Origin: Vibrio sp. RE88
GTDB lineage: Bacteria; Pseudomonadota; Gammaproteobacteria; Enterobacterales; Vibrionaceae
DNA length: 64,000 nt
Assembly (NCBI RefSeq): GCF_013113835.1
Contig: NZ_VTYQ01000009.1
Span: forward strand, 1-64,000
Direction: 5' to 3'
This document shows, in pieces, positions 25,259 to 34,096 of the stretch. The position numbers and the translations under genes were made by a program. Numbering within the stretch: position 1 is the first letter of the stretch; each line of letters opens with the position of its first letter. Under the pieces are notes generated by a model that saw only the letters and a list, made by a program, of their open reading frames with translations, made no database searches and had not been told where the DNA came from.

Positions 25259-26107
25259 TTACTGTTTTAAAACCGCAACAGCGGATTTACTTTGTTCAAT
25301 TAATTGGTCAGCACTCTCTTCCTGCTGAGTTAACGCAATGAAGAGCAAGTCTGTCATCAGCAGCTGACTGTCTCGTGCTGTAATGGAAGAGCTTCTTATC
25401 TGCTCCTCATCTGCCGCCGTCATCAGTTTGATGTCGGCGTATCTATCCAATGGTGTCGGAGCCAGCTGACTGATGATGATCACCTTAGCGCCTTTACTGC
25501 GTGCCAGCTGAGCAATGCTCAGCACCTCTCGACTTCGCCCGGAATACGACAACGCAACCAGCACATCGTTTTCACTCAACGCTGCGGCGTTGGCTATCTG
25601 AATATGTGCATCGTACTCACAGTGCACCGCATGACCAATTTTGGTCAGCTTATAGCTCAAATCTTTGGCGACCAGCGAAGAAGCGCCAACGCCCGCAATC
25701 TGAATTTTTCCGGCTAAGTGCAGGTAGCCTGCCGCTTGCTGAATCGTGTCGGCGTCATTGAGTGCCACAGTTCGGTCAAGTGACTGCTGTTTACTCGATA
25801 ATAACTTAGCCATCACCAGAGCCATGTTATCGCTGCGTGAAATGGTGCCGTGAATCGCTTTCTTTGAACTGGGTTGATACGCCAATTCACTCTCATATAA
25901 ACGAATTTTCAAATCGGAGAAGCCGCTGTAGCCAATCTTCTGACTAAATTTCACAATTGTCGACTGGCTGACACCGATGGCTTTTGCCAGTTCGGGAGAG
26001 GAGAACTGTTTTACCTGTTGAGGGTATTCGAGTAAGTATCGAGCTATCTTGTTATCCGCTGGTGAAAGCTGAGGTAACAGTGCACGAATTCGAGCTAAAC
26101 CTTTCAT
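25259..26107 (-). CDS. murR: MurR/RpiR-family transcriptional regulator
   Basis: A 282-residue regulator with an N-terminal HTH_6 domain (about 1-75, SPELAKAIGVSQSTIVKFSQKIGYSGFSD split over the recognition helix) and a C-terminal SIS sugar-phosphate domain (about 125-260, IAGVGASSLVAKD). E. coli MurR represses murQP and responds to MurNAc-6-phosphate; the divergent murQ operon makes the same role likely. The start at 26107 has a near-perfect AGGAGGTG site; a start 13 codons upstream has none and overlaps that site. It is the first gene of a murR-nagZ operon. Confidence 0.9.
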   Translation of the reverse strand: MKGLARIRALLPQLSPADNKIARYLLEYPQQVKQFSSPELAKAIGVSQSTIVKFSQKIGYSGFSDLKIRLYESELAYQPSSKKAIHGTISRSDNMALVMAKLLSSKQQSLDRTVALNDADTIQQAAGYLHLAGKIQIAGVGASSLVAKDLSYKLTKIGHAVHCEYDAHIQIANAAALSENDVLVALSYSGRSREVLSIAQLARSKGAKVIIISQLAPTPLDRYADIKLMTAADEEQIRSSSITARDSQLLMTDLLFIALTQQEESADQLIEQSKSAVAVLKQ

Positions 26108-26156
26108 CTTCACCTCCTCTGTTTGATTTGCAGTGTACTCAGCCACGTGAAGCTGG

Positions 26157-26278
26157 GGAATAGTTATTCCAATCCAAGCATAAATTTGGAATAGACTAAC
26201 GCGTGAACTGAGAACAGGATCATAGAATCAAAGCGGTCGTTATTCCATCAAAGAATAGACTTAGGAATGAACTATTCA
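26157..26278. promoter_or_regulatory. Cluster of GGAATA half-sites, candidate MurR operators
   Basis: The 234 bp between murR and the symporter gene holds a palindrome GGAATAGTTATTCC (26157-26170), a single GGAATA (26188-26193), TATTCC followed by AGAATA (26241-26257), and GGAATGAACTATTC (26264-26277). The repeated half-site in the divergent promoter region suggests binding by MurR. This is inference from repetition; the MurR site is not known to me. Confidence 0.5.
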
Positions 26279-26341
26279 TATCAGCATACTGCTAAAAAAC
26301 GATAAATAGATTCCCTACATGATTCAGGCTATGGAGCTGCG

Positions 26342-27934
26342 ATGAATTCTTTATTTACCTCTCTCGACTGGGCTGTGTTCGCCTTATACTTTGCGATCAT
26401 TGCCTATACTGGCTGGCATTTCAGCCGAGTCAAAATTACTTCCACTAAGGATTACTTCCTTGGTGGGAATAGTATGCCAATGTGGGTAGTGGCCGTTTCC
26501 GTTCTGGCGACATCTCAGTCAGCGGCGACATTTCTGGGTGGCCCAGATTCCAGTTACCGTGGTGACTTAACTTACCTAGCCACCAATATAGGCGGTATAC
26601 TCGGCGCTCTGTTCGTTGCTTGGATTCTGATCCCACGCTTCTACCAGAATAAAGTGTCGACCGTTTATGAATTACTCAAAGTACGATTTGGCGAGAAAAC
26701 CAAACAACGTGCCGGGCTGATGTATCTGGTTGGACGCGTTTTTGCTTCTGGTTCACGACTGTATATGGCGGCCATTGCGGTCTCGATGATTCTGTTTACC
26801 AACATCAATCCAACCAGCGTTATCGCTTCGGTTGTTATTTTGGTCGTTGTTGGCCTTGCCTACACTTACATGGGTGGGATTCGCTCGGTAATCTGGAGTG
26901 ACTTGATCCAGTTAATTGTTTACGTTGGCGCGGCGCTGGCCGTGATCATTTACTTGCTGGGTCAGATTCCAGCAGATTTTAGTCAGATCATGCACGTCTT
27001 AGAGAACCCAGGACCAGATCAGGCTTCTAAACTTACCTTGCTCGACTTTAGCCTTGATTTCTCACCAGCCGGGACCTTTAGTTTCTGGGCTTGTATCACC
27101 GGCTTCGTGCTACTGAATATCGGTGCGTTTGGCCTCGACCAAGATATGACTCAACGCGTTTTAACCTGTAAGACCGCCAAACAAGGCTCACAGGCAATGG
27201 TTAACTCAATTATCTTTTCACTGCCGATTGTTCTGATTTTTATGACCATTGGCTTGCTATTGTATGTGTTCTACCAGCGTCCTGATCTGATGGGAGTCGA
27301 AGGGCAAGATGTCGTACAGAGCTTCAATGGCGAAAATGTCACTATCTTTATGTACTACGTGCTGAACGAAATGCCAGCAGGCTTACGTGGCCTAGTGACG
27401 GTAGGGGTTGTCGCTGCGGCGCTATCGACGCTGAACTCTGGTCTTAACTCAATGTCTTCCGTGGCCACTCAAGACTTGTACAAGCCATGGAAAGAAGCTC
27501 GTGATGGCCAGCAAGATGACGTGCACTATGTCAAAGTCGGTCGATTTGGAATGGCAATTGCGGCAGTTGCGCTGGGTAGCATGGGAATCTTGTGTTTCTA
27601 CTGGCAGCAATACACGGACATGCCACTGCTCGCGTTCGCACTCAGTGTGATGGTTTTTGCCTACACGGGTTTACTTGGTGTCTATTTCACCGCTCTGTTT
27701 ACGGACCGAGGCAGTGAGCGTTCGGTTGCGATGGCACTGGTCGCTGGCTTCTTGACCACACTGTTGCTACAGGCTTACGTTTGGGACAACACGCTCGGGC
27801 TCATCAATCCAGGTTGGGCAGGGCTGAGCTTAGCGTTCCCTTATCAGCTTTGTATCGGTACCTTAGTTTCATTTGGTGTCTGCTTGTGTGGTAAAGCACA
27901 ACCACAAGAGCAGCTGCAAACGGCTCGACTATGA
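26342..27934 (+). CDS. Sodium:solute symporter (SSS family), probable amino-sugar importer
   Basis: A 530-residue inner-membrane protein with 13 to 14 predicted hydrophobic segments and SSS-family features: KDYFLGGNSMPMWVVAVSV at the first loops, SGSRLYMAAIA, YTYMGGIRSVIWSD, and FGLDQDMTQR. It starts the operon symporter-kinase-anmK-murQ. In E. coli, MurNAc enters through the PTS protein MurP. Here no PTS gene is present, and an Na+-driven carrier followed by a sugar kinase would do the same job with phosphorylation in the cytosol. Substrate (MurNAc, anhydroMurNAc or GlcNAc) is inferred from neighbours only. It shares the 4 bp ATGA with the next gene. Confidence 0.85.
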   Translation: MNSLFTSLDWAVFALYFAIIAYTGWHFSRVKITSTKDYFLGGNSMPMWVVAVSVLATSQSAATFLGGPDSSYRGDLTYLATNIGGILGALFVAWILIPRFYQNKVSTVYELLKVRFGEKTKQRAGLMYLVGRVFASGSRLYMAAIAVSMILFTNINPTSVIASVVILVVVGLAYTYMGGIRSVIWSDLIQLIVYVGAALAVIIYLLGQIPADFSQIMHVLENPGPDQASKLTLLDFSLDFSPAGTFSFWACITGFVLLNIGAFGLDQDMTQRVLTCKTAKQGSQAMVNSIIFSLPIVLIFMTIGLLLYVFYQRPDLMGVEGQDVVQSFNGENVTIFMYYVLNEMPAGLRGLVTVGVVAAALSTLNSGLNSMSSVATQDLYKPWKEARDGQQDDVHYVKVGRFGMAIAAVALGSMGILCFYWQQYTDMPLLAFALSVMVFAYTGLLGVYFTALFTDRGSERSVAMALVAGFLTTLLLQAYVWDNTLGLINPGWAGLSLAFPYQLCIGTLVSFGVCLCGKAQPQEQLQTARL

Positions 27935-28809
27935 TTACGCATTTACTTGCAATCGACGGAGGCGGAACCAAAACCGCCTTACGTCTGACGGCTCTAGACT
28001 CACTAGCGACTAACCCGGCTTTCATCTTGACTGTTGGCCCGTCTTCTCTGACGCAACAAAAAGAGCAGGCCCACCATCAAATACGGGAGGCAATTGAAAC
28101 TTGCCTAGCACAAGTAAAACTGACGTCTCAGCAGGTATTCATTGTCATTGGCGTTGCCGGCGCTGGCAACGTCAATGCAAGACAAGCACTTGAGCGGTCG
28201 CTACTCAGCTACCCTAACTACTTAGTCACAACCGATGCACATATTTCTTTGTTGGGCGTCAATAAAGGTCAGGCCGTGAACTGCCTCGCCATTGGTACAG
28301 GCAGTGTCGCTACCCGACTAGAGGCCGACGGCTCAACTCAAATGTATGGCGGCTGGGGCTTTCCAATTGGCGATCAAGGTGGTGGCGCTTGGCTAGGGCA
28401 ACAGGCCGTACAGGCATTAATTGAAGCCGTTGAACAACATACCACCAGCCCGTTGACCGACTATCTATCTCAGCATCTGGGAAACCAGCGCGGCGATATT
28501 TTGCAATGGCTTACCACAGCGAATGCTTCGCGCTTCGCGCAATTGGTCCCCGCCCTTTTGGACCACGCGTATCAAGGCTGCCCAGTAAGCCATGAGATTG
28601 TTAGACGTGGGCAGCATCATATTGATGAGCTTGTGACAAAGTGCTGTGAAAATAATGAGTTAGATATCGCTTTTTTAGGAAGTTTGGGCGCATACTATCA
28701 ACAGCATATCAGTGATAAATGGCGCTCACGCCTCATCACCCCGAAAGGAGACGCACTGGACGGTGCAACTCTGTTAGCCAGACAACAGGTGGAAATTCGT
28801 AATGGATAA
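27931..28809 (+). CDS. BadF/BadG-family amino-sugar kinase (GlcNAc/MurNAc kinase-like)
   Basis: A 292-residue actin-fold kinase. The phosphate-1 loop DGGGTKTALRL is at residues 8-18, an ATP-binding GTGSVATRL near 129, and GDQGGGAWLG near 149, features of the BcrAD_BadFG family that includes eukaryotic GlcNAc kinase and the clostridial MurNAc/GlcNAc kinase MurK. It overlaps the symporter gene by 4 bp and anmK by 8 bp. The likely reaction is ATP-dependent phosphorylation of an imported or recycled amino sugar, feeding MurQ if the product is MurNAc-6-phosphate. Which sugar it prefers cannot be read from the sequence. Confidence 0.85.
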   Translation: MITHLLAIDGGGTKTALRLTALDSLATNPAFILTVGPSSLTQQKEQAHHQIREAIETCLAQVKLTSQQVFIVIGVAGAGNVNARQALERSLLSYPNYLVTTDAHISLLGVNKGQAVNCLAIGTGSVATRLEADGSTQMYGGWGFPIGDQGGGAWLGQQAVQALIEAVEQHTTSPLTDYLSQHLGNQRGDILQWLTTANASRFAQLVPALLDHAYQGCPVSHEIVRRGQHHIDELVTKCCENNELDIAFLGSLGAYYQQHISDKWRSRLITPKGDALDGATLLARQQVEIRNG

Positions 28810-29911
28810 AGAGCTTTATATTGGCATCATGTCTGGCACCAGTCTGGACGGTATTGATGTCGCACTAGTTGAAGTAAGTGACGGACACATTCAGTTAATC
28901 AATCATGCCGATTACCCAATACCTTTGGCGGTTAAAGAGCAAGTGCTCGATATCTGTCTCGGCCAACAAACCAATTTAAAACAGGTAGGCACGCTGGATC
29001 ACCAATTAGGCCATTTGTATGCCGATGCAGTGTTAGTCTTACTTGAAAAAACAGGTCACGGTAAAGATCAAATTACTGCGATCGGTAACCACGGTCAGAC
29101 GGTTTTCCACCAGCCAACAGGTGACGCGCCGTTTACGACTCAGCTCGGTGATGCCAATATCATTGCAACACGAACCGGCATTACAACAATCGCCGATTTC
29201 AGGCGTAAAGACATGGCTCTGGGTGGGCAAGGCGCACCACTGGTTCCAGCCTTCCATCAGTCGCTGTTTCAATCAAATACATCGAGCACAGTCGTGCTCA
29301 ATATTGGCGGAATTGCCAACATCTCAGTGCTTCGCCCTGATCACTCTGTCATCGGTTACGATACCGGGCCGGGTAACATGTTGATGGACGCTTGGTGTCA
29401 CCAGCACCAAGGCCAGCCTTACGACAAAGACGCCTTGTTCGCACAGAAAGGTCATGTAGATACAGCACTGCTCAACACCCTACTTCAGGAGCCGTATCTT
29501 TCGCAAAAAGCCCCCAAGAGCACGGGGCGAGAGCTGTTTAACTTACCTTGGTTAGAGGCTATTCTGAGCAACCATAACTGCTCCGCTGAAGATGTTCAGC
29601 GAACACTGTGCGAATACACCGCGCGAACTATCAGCTCAGAGGTAGAAAAGTTTTCGTTGGGTGAGCAGCCACAACTATTGGTTTGTGGCGGTGGCGCATG
29701 TAATCCACTGTTGATGAGTCGCCTGAAAGCACTACTACCTGCTTGGTCTGTTGACTCTACAGACTCACAAGGTGTCGACAGTCAAAATATGGAAGCGATG
29801 GCATTTGCTTGGCTTGCCTATCGCCGCATTCACAACCTGCCAAGCAATTTGCCAGAAGTCACCGGAGCGAGCCATCCTGCTTCTCTTGGTGTGATGTACT
29901 TTGCCGATTAA
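28802..29911 (+). CDS. anmK: Anhydro-N-acetylmuramic acid kinase AnmK
   Basis: Cleaves the 1,6-anhydro ring of anhydroMurNAc and phosphorylates it to MurNAc-6-phosphate. The 369 residues start MDKELYIGIMSGTSLDGID, the AnmK signature, and include TTIADFRRKDMALGGQGAP with the catalytic Asp, VLNIGGIANIS, DTGPGNMLMDAW and VCGGGACNP. It overlaps the upstream kinase by 8 bp and is followed 12 bp later by murQ, which uses its product. Confidence 0.96.
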   Translation: MDKELYIGIMSGTSLDGIDVALVEVSDGHIQLINHADYPIPLAVKEQVLDICLGQQTNLKQVGTLDHQLGHLYADAVLVLLEKTGHGKDQITAIGNHGQTVFHQPTGDAPFTTQLGDANIIATRTGITTIADFRRKDMALGGQGAPLVPAFHQSLFQSNTSSTVVLNIGGIANISVLRPDHSVIGYDTGPGNMLMDAWCHQHQGQPYDKDALFAQKGHVDTALLNTLLQEPYLSQKAPKSTGRELFNLPWLEAILSNHNCSAEDVQRTLCEYTARTISSEVEKFSLGEQPQLLVCGGGACNPLLMSRLKALLPAWSVDSTDSQGVDSQNMEAMAFAWLAYRRIHNLPSNLPEVTGASHPASLGVMYFAD

Positions 29912-29923
29912 ATAAGGACGATT

Positions 29924-30847
29924 ATGACCAACGATGCACTAATCGCAGCGCTTTCCCATTTGGTTTCTGAAGGTCGTAACCCAGAAACGATGGATATTGA
30001 CCTGCTGCCTTCTCTGGAAATCGTTAAAAGAATTAACCAGCAAGATAAACTCGTTCCACTCGCGGTAGAAAAAGTGCTGCCTGAAATTGCACAGGCGGTG
30101 GACAAAATCACTCAAGCATTCAAATCGGGTGGCCGTTTAGTGTATATGGGCGCTGGTACCAGCGGACGTTTGGGGATCCTTGACGCTTCGGAGTGCCCTC
30201 CTACATTTGGCGTCTCCGATCAAATGGTCATCGGTCTGATTGCAGGCGGCCCGGATGCGATCCTCAAAGCCAAAGAAGGCGCGGAAGATTCACCGGAGCT
30301 TGGCGTTGCTGATTTGAAGTCGATTGAGTTCAGCGACAAAGACGTCGTGGTGGGAATTGCCGCTAGCGGCCGAACGCCTTACGTCATTGGTGCGCTGGAA
30401 TACGCCAACGACCTTGGAGCGACTACAGTAGCTTTATCATGTAACCCAGATTCCATCATTGCAGAAGTCGCACAAATCGCGATTAGCCCTGTAGTAGGTC
30501 CTGAGGCTTTAACGGGCTCAACACGATTAAAGTCAGGAACGGCGCAGAAGCTGGTTCTCAACATGCTGACCACAGCCAGTATGATTCGACTGGGCAAAAG
30601 CTATCAAAACTTGATGGTTGACGTGAAAGCAACCAACAAGAAGCTGGTCGCACGTGCTGCTCGTATTGTCATGCAGGCGACTGAGTGTGATAAGCAGCAA
30701 GCAGTCACGGTGTTAGAGCAAACGGAATATGACGTAAAGCTTGCCATCTTAATGATCCTGACTGGAATGGACGTCGACAGTGCCAGAAACCAGCTCCAGC
30801 ATCAGGAAGGCTTCCTGAGACGAGCAGTAGAAAATCACAACCATTAA
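29924..30847 (+). CDS. murQ: N-acetylmuramic acid 6-phosphate etherase MurQ
   Basis: Cleaves the lactyl ether of MurNAc-6-phosphate to give GlcNAc-6-phosphate and D-lactate. The 307 residues contain a SIS domain with MGAGTSGRLGILDASECPP (catalytic Glu in SECPP) and GSTRLKSGTAQKL. It ends the recycling operon and is followed by a strong terminator. AAGGACG lies 7 bases before the ATG. Confidence 0.96.
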   Translation: MTNDALIAALSHLVSEGRNPETMDIDLLPSLEIVKRINQQDKLVPLAVEKVLPEIAQAVDKITQAFKSGGRLVYMGAGTSGRLGILDASECPPTFGVSDQMVIGLIAGGPDAILKAKEGAEDSPELGVADLKSIEFSDKDVVVGIAASGRTPYVIGALEYANDLGATTVALSCNPDSIIAEVAQIAISPVVGPEALTGSTRLKSGTAQKLVLNMLTTASMIRLGKSYQNLMVDVKATNKKLVARAARIVMQATECDKQQAVTVLEQTEYDVKLAILMILTGMDVDSARNQLQHQEGFLRRAVENHNH

Positions 30848-30850
30848 CGT

Positions 30851-30880
30851 AAAAAGGCTTGGTAAATACCAAGCCTTTTT
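30851..30880 (+). terminator. murQ operon terminator
   Basis: AAAAAGGCTTGG and CCAAGCCTTTTT with a 6-nt loop; symmetrical, so it can also stop the converging lipoprotein gene. Confidence 0.9.
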
Positions 30881-30882
30881 AT

Positions 30883-31233
30883 TTAGTAATACTCGTTAGC
30901 GTGTTCATCCCAACCGCGCTTCCATTCCATTCGAAACTTCTGCGCATCTGCCGTGCCTTCACACACGCCCTCATAATATTGCCCCGTTAAACCAATCTGA
31001 TAAGCAACATTCGGGTTGCAGTATTCTTTAATTCCGCTCAGGTAACCCTGATCATAGTCGCCCTGTTTGACACTGCCCAAGCTGGCCAACTCTTTAAACG
31101 GACGCTGAGCTTGACCACGTACGCCGTCTTGGTACCCAATCTCATACCAGTCCCCTTCCTTGGCCAGTTGTTCAGTACTGGCGGCGCAAGCCATCAAGGT
31201 CGATACCAACATCAGAAAAATGAGTTTTCTCAT
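30883..31233 (-). CDS. DUF2799-like lipoprotein
   Basis: A 116-residue small lipoprotein: signal peptide MRKLIFLMLVSTLMAC with lipobox LMAC (Cys16), then repeated GYxDG motifs (IGYQDGVRGQ, QGYLSGIKEYC, EGVCEGTADA). These short Gly-Tyr repeats are typical of the DUF2799 family; the assignment is from memory. AAGGA lies 8 bases before the ATG. The function is unknown. It converges on murQ and is divergent from the CstA-family gene, whose LytTR box array lies within the shared upstream region. Confidence 0.8.
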   Translation of the reverse strand: MRKLIFLMLVSTLMACAASTEQLAKEGDWYEIGYQDGVRGQAQRPFKELASLGSVKQGDYDQGYLSGIKEYCNPNVAYQIGLTGQYYEGVCEGTADAQKFRMEWKRGWDEHANEYY

Positions 31234-31270
31234 TGTTTTTCCTTGTTTTTATAGAAACTCTATTAATGAA

Positions 31271-31358
31271 ACCACTAAATCCTCAACATTGCCACTCACA
31301 AAGAGGAAAAACCACTTAATGGTGCCAAATACCACTCAATTGGGTATACGACCACTCA
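31271..31358 (+). promoter_or_regulatory. Five LytTR-type direct repeats, 20 bp period
   Basis: Octamers ACCACTAA (31271), GCCACTCA (31291), ACCACTTA (31311), ACCACTCA (31331) and ACCACTCA (31351) begin at exactly 20-bp intervals, two helical turns apart. They match the ACC(G/A)CT(C/T)A half-site described for E. coli BtsR/YehT. The last box is about 35 bp upstream of a -10-like TAATAT (31394-31399), a fitting distance for activation of the CstA-family gene that begins at 31441. The repetition is directly seen; binding by the LytTR regulator at 23500-24222 is inference. Confidence 0.85.
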
Positions 31359-31440
31359 ATTGAGATCCGAATGTGGATTGCTTCGGGCCAGCGTAATATT
31401 CAGGCTGAACTTATTAAATTATCACTAAGGAACGAGTGCT

Positions 31441-32925
31441 ATGTTGTGGTTTTTAACCTGTGTTGCAGCCTTAATAGGTGGATACTTCATTTATGGGGCG
31501 TTTGTTGAGAAGATTTTCGGTATCAATGAAAAACGCCAAACTCCAGCTCATACACAAGCTGATGGCGTCGATTATGTTCCAATGTCGACCAAGAAAGTCT
31601 ATCTGGTTCAGCTTCTGAACATCGCTGGTGTTGGCCCTATCTTCGGTCCTATCATGGGCGCGCTTTACGGCCCAGCAGCCATGCTGTGGATTGTCATTGG
31701 CTGTATTTTCGCAGGTGCCGTGCACGACTACTTCTCCGGTATGCTGTCGGTACGCAACGGTGGCGCTTCTGTACCAACAATCACAGGCCGCTACCTAGGC
31801 AATGGTGCAAAACACTTTATGAATATCTTTGCCATTGTCCTATTGCTTCTGGTCGGTGTGGTATTCGTTTCAGCACCAGCAGGGATGATCACTAACCTGA
31901 TCAACGATCAGACAAGCCTGTCTGTCAGCATGACGACCATGGTCATTGCTATTTTTGCTTACTACATCATCGCCACTATCGTTCCTGTCGACAAAATCAT
32001 TGGTCGCTTTTACCCACTGTTTGGTGCTCTGCTGATCTTTATGTCGGTTGGCCTAATGACAGCGGTTGCGCTATCTAGCGAGCACACCGTAATGGGTGAC
32101 TTCCAAGTAACGGATATGTTCACTAACCTCAACCCGAACGACATGCCACTGTGGCCAGCCCTATTTATCACCATCGCATGTGGTGCTATCTCTGGCTTCC
32201 ACGCTACTCAGTCACCTCTGATGGCTCGTTGTATGGAGAATGAGAAAAACGGTCGATTCGTTTTCTACGGTGCCATGATTGGTGAAGGTGTGATTGCGCT
32301 TATCTGGTGTGCGATTGCTCTGTCTTTCTTCGGTAACCTTGATGCGCTCTCTGAAGCCGTGAAGAACGGTGGCCCAGGTAACGTGGTATACAGTTCTTCG
32401 TTTGGCCTGCTTGGCGTAGTCGGTGGTGTGATTGCCTTCTTAGGTGTCGTGATTCTACCAATTACATCCGGTGATACTGCGTTCCGCTCTAGCCGTTTGA
32501 TCTTGGCTGAATACTTCAACATGGAACAGAAAACGCTGCGTAACCGCCTACTGATGGCTGTCCCTCTTTTCGTGATTGGTGGCATCCTAACTCAGGTAGA
32601 CTTCGGTGTTATCTGGCGTTACTTCGGCTTCGCTAACCAGACCACAGCAGTTATGATGCTGTGGACGGCTTCGGCTTACCTACTTCGTCACAACAAACTG
32701 CACTGGATCACCACAATTCCAGCAATCTTTATGACGACTGTCGTGGTGACCTTTATCCTAAACAACAGCACGCTAGGGTTTGGTCTGCCAATGAACGTCT
32801 CGACCATCGCTGGTATCTTGTTCTCACTCGCGACAACGGCCTACGTCATCAAAAAGTCTAAAGGCAAAGGGGAAACTGACCTAGCGGATGAAGACAAGAC
32901 AAAAGTAGCGACTGAAACTGCTTAA
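31441..32925 (+). CDS. CstA-family carbon starvation / pyruvate transporter
   Basis: A 494-residue inner-membrane protein with about 13 hydrophobic segments. CstA-family features include YGAFVEKIFGI, RQTPAHTQADGVDYVP, LNIAGVGPIFGPIMGALYGP, GAVHDYFSGM and SGFHATQSPLMARC. It is about 200 residues shorter than E. coli CstA and BtsT (about 700), lacking extra C-terminal segments; the family has both sizes. BtsT imports pyruvate and CstA helps peptide/pyruvate use, so pyruvate-H+ symport is the most likely role. AAGGA lies 11 bases before ATG. The LytTR box array upstream links it to the lytS/lytR-type genes about 7 kb away. Confidence 0.9.
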   Translation: MLWFLTCVAALIGGYFIYGAFVEKIFGINEKRQTPAHTQADGVDYVPMSTKKVYLVQLLNIAGVGPIFGPIMGALYGPAAMLWIVIGCIFAGAVHDYFSGMLSVRNGGASVPTITGRYLGNGAKHFMNIFAIVLLLLVGVVFVSAPAGMITNLINDQTSLSVSMTTMVIAIFAYYIIATIVPVDKIIGRFYPLFGALLIFMSVGLMTAVALSSEHTVMGDFQVTDMFTNLNPNDMPLWPALFITIACGAISGFHATQSPLMARCMENEKNGRFVFYGAMIGEGVIALIWCAIALSFFGNLDALSEAVKNGGPGNVVYSSSFGLLGVVGGVIAFLGVVILPITSGDTAFRSSRLILAEYFNMEQKTLRNRLLMAVPLFVIGGILTQVDFGVIWRYFGFANQTTAVMMLWTASAYLLRHNKLHWITTIPAIFMTTVVVTFILNNSTLGFGLPMNVSTIAGILFSLATTAYVIKKSKGKGETDLADEDKTKVATETA

Positions 32926-32948
32926 GCCAATAGATTGGCATATTGATT

Positions 32949-32972
32949 AAGGCTCCTTAGGGAGCCTTTTCT
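32949..32972 (+). terminator. cstA-type gene terminator
   Basis: AAGGCTCC and GGAGCCTT with a short TTAG loop, followed by TTCTTTTG. Confidence 0.85.
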
Positions 32973-33062
32973 TTTGTCTGAAAACTGCCATAAGCGAAAT
33001 GCTCACGCTAGGTCTAACGAAAAATCAGATGAAAACCAGTTTTCTACATTTAAACCAGATGT

Positions 33063-33087
33063 AAAAAAGGCGACTTAATGTCGCCTT
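33063..33087 (-). terminator. ispH terminator
   Basis: AAGGCGAC and GTCGCCTT with a 5-nt loop; on the minus strand the stem is followed by a run of six T. Confidence 0.85.
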
Positions 33088-33104
33088 GTTATCCTTTCAA
33101 GTCG

Positions 33105-34070
33105 TTAGTCGACTTGTTTAATCTGTAGCTCTTTTGGTACTTCAAAGAACATGTTTTCTTCACGGCCGAGTACTTCTTCGACCGAACGTGTGCCAACAAG
33201 CTCTTTGATGCGTTCCAGAATCTGATTAACCAGCTCTTCTGGCGCTGACGCCCCCGCCGTAACACCCACTTTCACCTTATCGTTAAACCATTCGGGCTCG
33301 ATGTCTTCCGGGCAATCTGTCAGATACCCTGGAGTGCCCAGCTTTTCAGCCAGCTCTTTGAGACGAGTCGAGTTAGATGAGTTTTTAGAACCGACAACAA
33401 TCACGACATCAACGTCTGTTGCCATTTCTCGTACGGCATCCTGACGATTCTGTGTGGCGTAACAGATATCGTCTTTGCGTGGCCCCTGAATCTCTGGGAA
33501 GACGCGACGTAGCTCAGTAATTACATCAGCGGTTTCATCTACAGACAGTGTCGTCTGACTTACGTAATGCAGATTACTCTGATCTTTGACTTTTGCTTTG
33601 AGATCGGCCACATCTGCTGGCGTTTCAACAAGGTACATACCACCTTGTTCACTGGCATACTGGCCCATTGTACCTTCGACTTCTGGGTGTCCAGCATGAC
33701 CGATCAAAACCACTTCCATATGACGACGGCTTGCTCGTGCTACTTCCATATGAACTTTGGTTACCAGTGGGCAAGTCGCATCAAAGACGGTCAGATCACG
33801 TTCTTTCGCTTCTTTACGAACAGCCTGAGACACACCATGAGCAGAGAAAATCACAATATTGTCATCTGGCACTTCATGAAGCTCTTCCACAAAGATAGCG
33901 CCTCTTTGCTTAAGACCCTCGACCACAAATCGGTTGTGCACGACTTCATGACGAACATAAATCGGTGGTTGATACATTTCTAATGCACGCTCAACAATGC
34001 TGATCGCACGATCAACACCTGCACAGAAGCCACGTGGGTTGGCTAAAAGAATTTTCATTTCATTGCTCAT
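33105..34070 (-). CDS. ispH: 4-hydroxy-3-methylbut-2-enyl diphosphate reductase IspH
   Basis: Last enzyme of the MEP isoprenoid pathway, yielding IPP and DMAPP with a [4Fe-4S] cluster. The 321 residues keep all three cluster cysteines: ANPRGFCAGVDRAI, DATCPLVTKVH and DICYATQNRQ. The substrate-binding FSAHGVS and the HAGHPEVEGTMGQ loop are also present. It is downstream of slpA with a 26 bp gap, a conserved pairing. Confidence 0.97.
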   Translation of the reverse strand: MSNEMKILLANPRGFCAGVDRAISIVERALEMYQPPIYVRHEVVHNRFVVEGLKQRGAIFVEELHEVPDDNIVIFSAHGVSQAVRKEAKERDLTVFDATCPLVTKVHMEVARASRRHMEVVLIGHAGHPEVEGTMGQYASEQGGMYLVETPADVADLKAKVKDQSNLHYVSQTTLSVDETADVITELRRVFPEIQGPRKDDICYATQNRQDAVREMATDVDVVIVVGSKNSSNSTRLKELAEKLGTPGYLTDCPEDIEPEWFNDKVKVGVTAGASAPEELVNQILERIKELVGTRSVEEVLGREENMFFEVPKELQIKQVD

Positions 34071-34096
34071 AGTGATTATTTTATCGCTTCAGGCCG

